NCBI RefSeq assembly: GCF_958295425.1
Contig: NC_081141.1
Span: forward strand, 25,054,365-25,118,364
DNA from: Solea solea
Lineage: Eukaryota; Chordata; Actinopteri; Pleuronectiformes; Soleidae
DNA: 64,000 nucleotides
Direction of reading: 5' to 3'
Shown here: positions 56,347-64,000 of the stretch, piece after piece
Position numbering within the stretch: the stretch's first letter is position 1
Layout: every line of letters begins with the position of its first letter
The notes under the pieces: model-generated
What the model was told of the DNA's origin: nothing
Databases searched by the model: none
Seen by the model: only the letters and a program-made list of their open reading frames with translations
Translations under genes and position numbers: made by a program

Positions 56347-57429
56347 ACCGCGCTCACTCACAGGACACTCACCCAGTCACTCAGTCACTCATTCATTCGC
56401 CGCTTAAAAACACATCCACAACAACAACAACAACAAAAGTGTGCGAGGATTATTTTGAAATGTTCCAGTGGGTTGTTAAAGAACTTAAAGGGGGTCTATT
56501 TTGGACGCGCGCGCCGCCTCCTTAACTAAACTAACTGTGTCTTATCGATTTGTTGTGACCCTGATCGACTTATTCCGGTGACAGCTGTGTCATAGGATAT
56601 CATTACAGGCTGACATCAAATATCTGTTTATGGTCAATTAGGAGAGTCAAGCTCCTGCCTCGTGCGCTTTGGTCGTTGTTCGTGTCGACCTTGCGTGGCG
56701 TTCTCGTGTCCACATGCAGGCGCGCGCACACACAGTCAGTCAGTCAGTCAGTCCCACAGCTCCATCCGCTCAATAGGTCGCCCTCCTTTATTAATATAAT
56801 ATGATTTAAAATGCTCGTTCTCCTCCCTGTGTGCTGCAATCATGGCACATTAAAAGTTAAATGGGGCGTTTATGCCACTTTAGCCCCAAATTATATGACA
56901 ATAAACGTTTAAAATAAAATAAAAAGAAAAGAAGAAGAAGAAAGAAGTAGTTTTAACATTCCAGAGAATTTAGAGGCAGAAATCTTATCATGGAAAAGTC
57001 ACTTCACAAATAAAGTGGCCTTATTATTAATGATTCCAACTTGTCCTGCAGATTAAAACCAGCATAAATGGATTAGGAAATAATTAGTGATGTAAATGTT
57101 CCTCATTTCTAAACTACATTTAAGTGGAACACAGTCTGTCAGGTGTATTTAAATCCAGAGGCTCGGTGACAACAGTGCTGTGAATGTGTGTTTTAGTGAA
57201 GGTTTGGTGTGTTCACGCTGCATCACAATTCCCTCTCTGTGACTTTGAGAGTGAGATTAGTGCAGACTTAATTCCACCGCAATTAACTGCATTTCAGGGA
57301 TTTATTTATTGATACAGCCGGTGAAGTTGGGTCTCATGTGGCTCCAGTGAACCTGTTGCAGTGAGAGCATTAACAATGACACCATAATTAACCTGTGACA
57401 GGTTTCACAGCTTTGGATGTTAAAAAAAA
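56347..57429 (+). other. Start of presumed intron 1
   Basis: CpG content falls by about 56.7 kb. Includes a CAGT tetranucleotide run (56733-56752) and AT-rich unique sequence. No coding exon seen. Confidence 0.35.
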
Positions 57430-57460
57430 AAGAAAGAAAGAAAGAAAGAAAGAAAGAAGA
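57430..57460. repeat. (AAAG)n microsatellite
   Basis: Tandem AAAG units after an A run. Confidence 0.95.
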
Positions 57461-59981
57461 AGAAAATTTAGATTTACTTGTTTTGCTCTCGGTGTTGATT
57501 TGAGGCCCCACTGATATGAAAAGTGCAGATGCACTAAAGACGGTAATATAATTTAAAATTTACTACAGCACTCTTCATTTTAATTTAGACCAATTGTGGC
57601 ACTGAGTACATTGCGTGTATGTAACTCACGCTCATAAATATGGGCATTAAAGTTAATCTCTCCCATTTTTTTATTGTGAATTTGTTGTAAAATGGCAAGC
57701 ATAAATTCCGGCACTTAAACAAATGCGGTCTGTTTCACTTTTAATGACATTTACGCTGCAGTTTCTTAAAGTTGAAGCTCTCATAATATTTTCAAGTATC
57801 ACATTTGGGATTTTCTTTAATGTGGAGACTTTTTCTTTTTCCTTTTTTTTTTGAAGGCACACTCTCGAAAAGTGAAATATGTAAGTGATAACGTGTGCTG
57901 CAGCACATCAAGCTGATTTGTGACTAATTGCATACATGAAGTCATTTAACTGCCTAATTGCGTTTTACAGTTTAAAAAAATACAGCCGGTGTAAAAGTAA
58001 TTTTTTTTATTTTTAACATTTAATGTTGTGTATTCTTCCATTACTTTTAATAATCCAGGATGCTGTTTTGGTGTAAGTTGTTTACTGGTGAAATAAAATG
58101 AGATAAAAGTATATTAGTCAATAAAAAAAAAGGGGGGGTGATTTTTTTAAACGCATGACCCCCCCGACCCCCCCCATCATCATCCCCTCTTCTACTCATC
58201 ATCAATGAAGTTGTTCTGTGTGGCCTGTCTGGCCTGTTGCTCTCTTGGGATTTAGCGTTAGGTTAATCCGCTCAGAGGAAGGTGAGCGCTCGCATGTGGA
58301 CCCACGATTACACACAGAGGACTCTCTCAGCCAAGCTGTGTAATCTCAGAGACCCTGCATAAACACACACACACACACACTTGTTCTGTCCCTTTCTCTT
58401 TCTGCTCCTCACACACACTCACACCCACACACTCACTCACACACACACAACTTTGGCCTGCGCTGCTTTTATTTCTCGTTCCCTTCCAGGACCTTTTCTC
58501 TCTCTCTCTCTGACAAATCATTTGGGATTTTGGCTGCTGATTCTCAAAAACCAACAGTGACAACACACGCTTCTCACACAGAGGGGCTTAGAAGGTCACG
58601 TGTGCCTGTGATTGGCCACAGCATTGAGCCGATTGTCAGGGCACTTTGCTGTACACCAGGGGCTCAGTGAAGCTTTAGTTAAGTGAAGGAGGAAAGGGGG
58701 GGGGACACAGTGTCTGTGTGCCATGTGTTTTTAAAACGCAGAATCAACACGAGGCAGACGGTCCCTAATCCCGAATCATAAATATCAAATATATTGCCTG
58801 TAATTTTTCTGACTCCTTGTTTTTTTTTGCGTGACCACAAAAAGGGGGGGGGGGGAGTCGTAGCCTGTAAATTCTGTATCTTATGAAGAAGAAGAAGAAG
58901 AAGAAGAAGGAAAAAAAAGAAGGGGTAAAGTATACCTCTGTTCTGCGTCACAGCACAGACGTCTCATACTGTACAGAGGGCACAGTTTTCAGATTCCCTC
59001 CTTATGGAAAACCAGATCTCTGAAAACATTTATCTTAATGGAAACATCACAAGCATTTATGTTTAAGCAAATAATTTAATAGCCCCCCCCCCCTCCCTTT
59101 TTTTTTCTTTTGCTATGCTTTAGATATATATATTTTTTTTTCTTTTCCCCTCTAATGCTTTCAAATATTTTTGAAAGGGGCTTTTGCAGAGTTTGCTCAG
59201 CTAAACGTCAGTAAAACGCTCATTTGCAGATTGCAGGTTGGCAAGATGTGGAGGCAGATATTGAGGAGCTGTAATTGGACTTCATGCCCTTTGGGTTAAA
59301 CAGGAAAGTAATATAAGACTCGATTGTTGAGAAACCCGCGTTTGCCTCGTTTCTAAGAGGAGACACACATCCTCGGATACATCCAGTAAATAACATTGAG
59401 TCCTGACGCCTTCATATAAATGCTGTCACGTTACATCCAATATCCAAATGTGAACAAAGAATAAAGGCAGGATCTCTTTTAGTCGTTTTTGTTTTTTTTG
59501 CCTGTTTGTGCGCAGATGAAAATACTAAAGTTTTATAATAACTCAAGGGCTTGTTGTGTTTGTGTTTATTGCGTAAGGCAGGTGTTCACTGTTGCTACAT
59601 GAGAGGAACAGTCTCCTTCTTTTTCTTCTGATTCTTCTTTTTTTTTTTCATACATTTTATAGCACCCATGAAAAGCATCAGGCCCAGCCTCACTGTGTGT
59701 TTATTCCCTCACTTTGAAACAGATCTCCCTTTCATTGTCCTCACTGTTGTGCACGCCTGTTTGTTTTCTATCCTCATAAGTGCTGCGTTTACCCATGAAA
59801 CTTTAAAAGAAATACTAATGATAATAATAATAATAATATTACAAGTAAATAACACAGTCCTTTCCTTTTGCATTGAATGCATATATTTGAATATGTCCTG
59901 GATTCTGCATAATGATCCTCTGTCTCTATCTAGTAATTAGCAGTGACGTTCAGCAACTTTCTCTGTATACACTGTAAGTGG

Positions 59982-59982
<1 letters not shown>
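57461..59982. other. Presumed intronic DNA
   Basis: Contains short (CA)n tracts (58364-58450), (GAA)n near 58884-58910, oligo-G and oligo-C runs (58131, 58846, 59083), and an ATA run (59820-59838). The part at 59165-59330 is unique and enhancer-like. No exon with splice sites and coding potential is recognised. Confidence 0.4.
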
Positions 59983-60032
<50 letters not shown>

Positions 60033-60202
60033 CACTGGGGTGTTAAAGATCACAGAGGAATATATCAGCCTTTGATGTTTAATTGTATTGTAAAACACAT
60101 TTTAGAATATTTCTGCATAAAGTCGACTTCTGGCTGTGCTGTGCTTTGTGTTCGCTGTTTCTCTTTGTGTGTTTGTCTGTCAGTGTGTGCCGTGTGTCTG
60201 GG

Positions 60203-60237
<35 letters not shown>

Positions 60238-60572
60238 CACGTTTGTGCCTCGTCTCCGTCTGTTTGCGCGTGTCAGAGTGTTTGTGCTTTTGTGTTGTTT
60301 TTGTGTCGGGAGTTTTGTGAGGGTGTTGCTGGTGTATATTCAAATGAAAATGTGCGTGTTTTTGTTTTTTTTGTTTTGTTTTGTTTTTTCCTCTCTCTCT
60401 CCCCCCCCCTCCTCCTCCTCCTCCTCCCTTTATCCTCCTCACACTGAAGAGGGTAGGATTTGATGTCTGGGATGATGGAGCAGTCTGGAAAACAGTGTCA
60501 GTGTGAGGGCTGAAAAGGCAAAGTGAGAAAATAGATGCACAGAGGAAAACACACACACACACACACACACAC
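59983..60572. repeat. (GT)n, (GT)n, (CTC)n and (CA)n cluster
   Basis: A 49-base (GT)n (59983-60031), (GT)n at about 60205-60235, a C/T run with CTC units (60399-60426) and (CA)n (about 60549-60572). Frames of 103-167 codons across this area are shadows of these repeats. Confidence 0.95.
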
Positions 60573-60975
60573 AGAGTGAGACAACGTAGATGGAAGTTTA
60601 TTTGAGCTGAGATGAGAGCACGGTGGCGGCGGCGGCGGCGTGTTTGGCCTCACATGAGGTATTCTCCATTAAAGCGCGATGCTCTTCCGTGATGTCGTGT
60701 TCAACACACTGATCTAGATGAACAGGATGTCCTGCCTTCTTCTTCTTCCTGTTTCCTGTTTCCTGCCTCGGCCTGTTGGTCATTATGGCTGCAGCTGCCT
60801 GCTGGGTGGTCTGTGCTCAGCAGTGCTGCTGACCACAGAACCACGGTGTCAGCTGCAGCCCACCTAAAGAGATACCCAACACACCTCGCCATACTTCTGA
60901 GGCCTGCTCCGTGAAATATTTGGACAGGGAGCGAGAGTCCTGGGAGGCGAGCACGCCGGCTCTGAGGGTTTGAGG

Positions 60976-60976
<1 letters not shown>
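60573..60976. other. Presumed intronic DNA
   Basis: A short (CGG)n at 60624-60640. The minus-strand frames are not supported as genes. Confidence 0.4.

Positions 60977-61010
<34 letters not shown>
60977..61010. repeat. (CAG)n trinucleotide microsatellite
   Basis: About eleven perfect CAG units. Confidence 0.95.
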
Positions 61011-61013
<3 letters not shown>

Positions 61014-61834
61014 GATTGGGAATGATAAGACAAAGGGAAACATTTAGACTAGAGCAGACTTTGCATTTCTTTGTCTAAACACTGGATTGTTCAGATCGGA
61101 GCGAATGCCGTCCGGCGTCAGCGTCGGGAAGACTCGGCGTATCAGAGTCAAAGAGGGTTTAGGTTCACATGAGAGCGAACACGGTTCCCCAACCACACAC
61201 TAACTTTAATTGTCTTGTCTGTGATATTTTTACAGACTGAGTACAGTGCCCATCTGTAGTATCTGCTGCAAACATATTGTGCGGTGGATCCAGAATTAAC
61301 TGGGAATCCCTTTTTAGTCACTTTTAGTGGTCGGTTTGAGGGAGAAGTATTTGCTGTCCGTGTGCATAAATCTGCCGGCATGAGACCTTTTCCATGATAA
61401 AACACAGTACCTGACCTGTGGAACAGCTTCTTTACCACCTCATATATTTTCAGAGACAACCCCAAGCTACCCCCCCCCCCCCACCACACACACACACACA
61501 CCCTTACCATCTCCCTTTGGTGTGGCACACATTTGGATCACATCCAATCTCGCCAAAATCAAATCAAAAGTAAATAAATAAATAAATAAAATAAAAAGGA
61601 GTGCGGCAACATGGAGAGAGAGAGAGAGAGAGGAAAAAAATAGTCGAAATGTTTTCTAGTGACTGTAATTTATCTTTGTCGCGACTGCAACATAGCCGAG
61701 TCATTCTGCAACGCGGTCCGGTGAGACGCACAGAGGTAGCTCTGTGCCTCGGCCTCACACAAGCTCCCATCCATCTGAAACCCCAGCTCACTTGGCTGCC
61801 ACAATCTGCTCCGCTGCCGCCACTGCTCCACATC
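61011..61834. other. Presumed intronic DNA
   Basis: A C14/(CA)n compound near 61470-61503, an AAAT repeat at 61571-61592 and a short GA tract at 61615-61632. The 126-codon minus-strand frame (61148-61528) has no domain. Confidence 0.4.
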
Positions 61835-61865
61835 CATGCTGCTGCTGCTGCTGCTGCTGCTGCTG
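61835..61865. repeat. (CTG)n trinucleotide microsatellite
   Basis: About ten perfect CTG units, opposite in orientation to the CAG array at 60977. Confidence 0.95.
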
Positions 61866-63229
61866 GGGTTCACATAGATGCTGGCTATTTTCTTTGAGCT
61901 GATCTTGTAGATTTGAGAGGGAGAAGGATTTAATGAAACCATGTCACACTACATTTCCTTGAAGTGCCTTGCTATACCGTGTCTGCTCTCCGGTGTTACG
62001 GTCTTAAAGATGATCCTCGCAGGTCTCAGATATCTGCGCACACAGTCAGTGAAGTCAGTAAAGGTTTCGTGCTCTAAGTCAGCGGGGACCGTGCTGTTGA
62101 AAATGCTGTTAACACCGTCTAAGTTGAGGAAAAAAAAGAAGCTATATAAGCATCCCCACTCGGCGCTTCCCCTCTTCCACACAGCACAGCACAGCCTAAC
62201 CAGACGCTGCGCTGCCAAAGTCCACACCAGTGTTCCTTTTTCCACTGTCATCTGTGCCATTCCCACACCAAAGGCCAGCTTGTAAAATAATGCGGAGCAC
62301 AGGACTGTTTTTGAACCCTCGCATTACTCAGCGGACCAAAAGTGAGAGAGAGAGAGCAGGACTGAGAAAGACATGTTGCAAACACACGAGGACATTTAAG
62401 AAGACGGGGGGGGGGGAAATTAATTGTGTTCAAACTTTTTTTCCCGAACACATCGTGATGCACGCACACCTTTTTTTCTTTTTTTTTTTGCTGTCTCAAA
62501 TTTTTTTTTTCTCACTTTTTTCCATCTCGGGTCCTTCGGCCCCCGTGATGATGATGATGATGTATGGCTTTTTCTAACAGTGGCTCTTCCAAAAGAGCAG
62601 CTCGTGATGTCATTAATTTTATTCATACTTTATGGATGCTCTGTCTGGAAAGAAAGAGAAAAAAAACGGGAGAAGAAGGAGAGGGACGGTGTAAGGAGAG
62701 AGGGAGAAAGAAAGATAGAGGCGGGGGTGGGGGGGTGGGGGGGGGTTAGCGATGGTGTTGCGGAAGGAGATTTTCAGTGCAGTTGCATGTATAATGAATG
62801 AGGGGGGCACTTTGTTTGAAACTCCAGCCCGGCACTTCACTTCAAGGTTTGCTGGGCAGAGTGGGGCCTTGTGATCTCACACCAGCCCACGCTCTTTCTC
62901 CTGCCAATGGATGCTTTCACCTGGCACTGTGGTTCGACCCAGTGGAAAAACAAATAACCTTGTGTGTGTACAAGAGAAACAGGGAGAGAGAGAGGGAGAC
63001 AGAGAGAGAGAGAGGGACAGCACTGACAATGGAAAACGGGTAGGGGGTAAAAAAAAAAAAAAAAAAGGGTGAGGAGTGGGTGAGAGAGGAAAGAGGTGAG
63101 TCCGTCTAACGGCAGCAGTGCAGTGACGCCCAGACGACAGTGAGGAGAATACTGGCACCCGGCCCACACTTCCTAAACACTGCTCTCTCTCTACCGAAAT
63201 AGCCCAGCCTTGATATTGACTTTTGTCTG

Positions 63230-63230
<1 letters not shown>
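61866..63230. other. Presumed intronic DNA
   Basis: Oligo-G runs (62405-62416, 62724-62747), T-rich runs (62468-62522), a GA tract (62983-63015) and a poly-A (63049-63066). Frames of 105-125 codons lack domains. Confidence 0.4.
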
Positions 63231-63275
<45 letters not shown>

Positions 63276-63469
63276 ATATGCACATGCTCAGTACGACGAC
63301 GGGTTCCATTGTCTCTCGAGGAGCTTTTCACTCCGTTAATGTCTGTTAATAATATTTTAATGAGGTTGGATATTTGTGATCCTAGCGATTGCGTCTTTGT
63401 GTGTAAGCACTAATGCGTGTGTGAGTACAAGGAGAGAGAGAGAGAGAGAGAGGGAGAGAGAGGGAGAGA
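63231..63469. repeat. (GT)n and (GA)n microsatellites
   Basis: A 41-base (GT)n (63231-63271) and (GA)n (about 63433-63469). Confidence 0.95.
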
Positions 63470-64000
63470 GGCGCCCTTTTATTATTCAGGATAAAAATGG
63501 CCTCCGTCTTATTTTTGGCCCTGTAGTGCTGGACTCATGGTTTTATAAATAGCAGAGGAAGTGCGGGGGATACCTGCCGTGGCTCCAGTACAGTCGTGTA
63601 GTGCCTCCACGTCACATCAGCCCCGCCGCCGCTGCCCGGCCCGGCCCCTCTCTCCGGACTACGGCAGAGCCGGCCCCTTCTGGGGCTGAGCAAACAGGAT
63701 GGGACTGGAGTTGAGGGTGTGAGAAAGTCAGTCTTCGGAGGGAAACACAAAAGCAGTTCAGCATGAGCAGCCTTATCTGACGCTGTCAGATTTAAAAACC
63801 CCTACAACTTCATTTCCTCTTACAAATAGCGAGCAGACTGTAAGGCTTCAAGACTTGTCAGGATGACAACACAATGCAGTGTTTTAAACTGAACCGTGTT
63901 TTTTTTTTTTTTGCCACTTAGTCTCTGAACATAAGGTTACAGGGTGTTAGTTCCCTTCCCACTGCCATCTGTATGACAAGTTCTCATTAAATTAAATTTC
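63470..64000. other. Presumed intronic DNA with a GC-rich patch
   Basis: 63595-63700 is GC- and CpG-rich on both strands, with CCGCCGCCGC and GGCCCGGCCC-type phrases. A 71-codon minus-strand frame there has no domain. It could be a small CpG island; nothing further is supported. Confidence 0.35.

Noticed and set aside
60065..60568. Longest open frame in the window (167 codons, minus strand)
   Set aside because: It is the translation of (GT)n/(CA)n, CTC and T/G-rich runs (His/Thr, Gly and Lys runs). No domain or gene context.
63535..63750. Minus-strand 71-codon GC-rich frame as a coding first exon
   Set aside because: No start-context, splice or domain evidence; kept only as a GC-rich patch.
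1..64000. CRISPR arrays, bacterial operons, rRNA and intact tRNA genes
   Set aside because: None seen. Regularly spaced repeats are simple microsatellites, and the only tRNA-like sequence is the SINE head.

Overview
This 64-kb window looks like non-coding DNA from a ray-finned fish, most likely a percomorph teleost. The clues are dense (CA)n/(GT)n, (GA)n and (TA)n microsatellites, a teleost-type tRNA-derived SINE, fish LINE 3' ends, hAT and Tol2-like hAT debris, and short elements that end in TTAA. I found no bacterial-type operon, RNA gene, CRISPR array or convincing protein-coding exon. Nearly all open frames of 60-170 codons are shadows of simple repeats or chance frames. Identifications of repeat families rest on recalled motifs, not on a database search.

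Layout. 1-11.9 kb: unique sequence with candidate conserved non-coding blocks, one SINE near 0.93-1.18 kb and one retroelement-derived repeat near 8.55-8.82 kb. 11.9-12.9 kb: a complete TTAA-bounded element (family B), then a hAT-like fragment. 13-24.7 kb: unique and microsatellite-rich DNA with a hAT end at 17.7 kb. 24.9-30 kb: two more family B copies, an inverted-repeat (fold-back) element and the first copy of a second TTAA family (A). 30-41.5 kb: unique DNA, AT microsatellites, a second family A copy and a LINE 3' end. 41.5-42.5 kb: Tol2-like hAT element with a nested LINE tail. 42.5-52.4 kb: mostly unique DNA with conserved-looking blocks. 52.4-54.5 kb: a cluster of repeats, including a perfect 17-bp hairpin and the complete family A copy.

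The only gene-like structure with real support is at about 55.6-56.34 kb on the + strand. It is a CpG-rich block with no ATG for about 658 bases (55683-56340), and it ends at a strong splice donor, GTAAGT at 56341. I read it as promoter plus non-coding first exon of a gene whose coding exons lie beyond the right edge, so 56341-64000 would be intron 1. The gene cannot be named from this window. Many AT-rich, homeodomain-site-like unique blocks upstream suggest, by inference only, the regulatory landscape of a developmental gene.

I did not find an undescribed multi-gene system. The most informative observations are the first exon, the two TTAA-terminated MITE families with three copies each, the fold-back element and the perfect hairpin.
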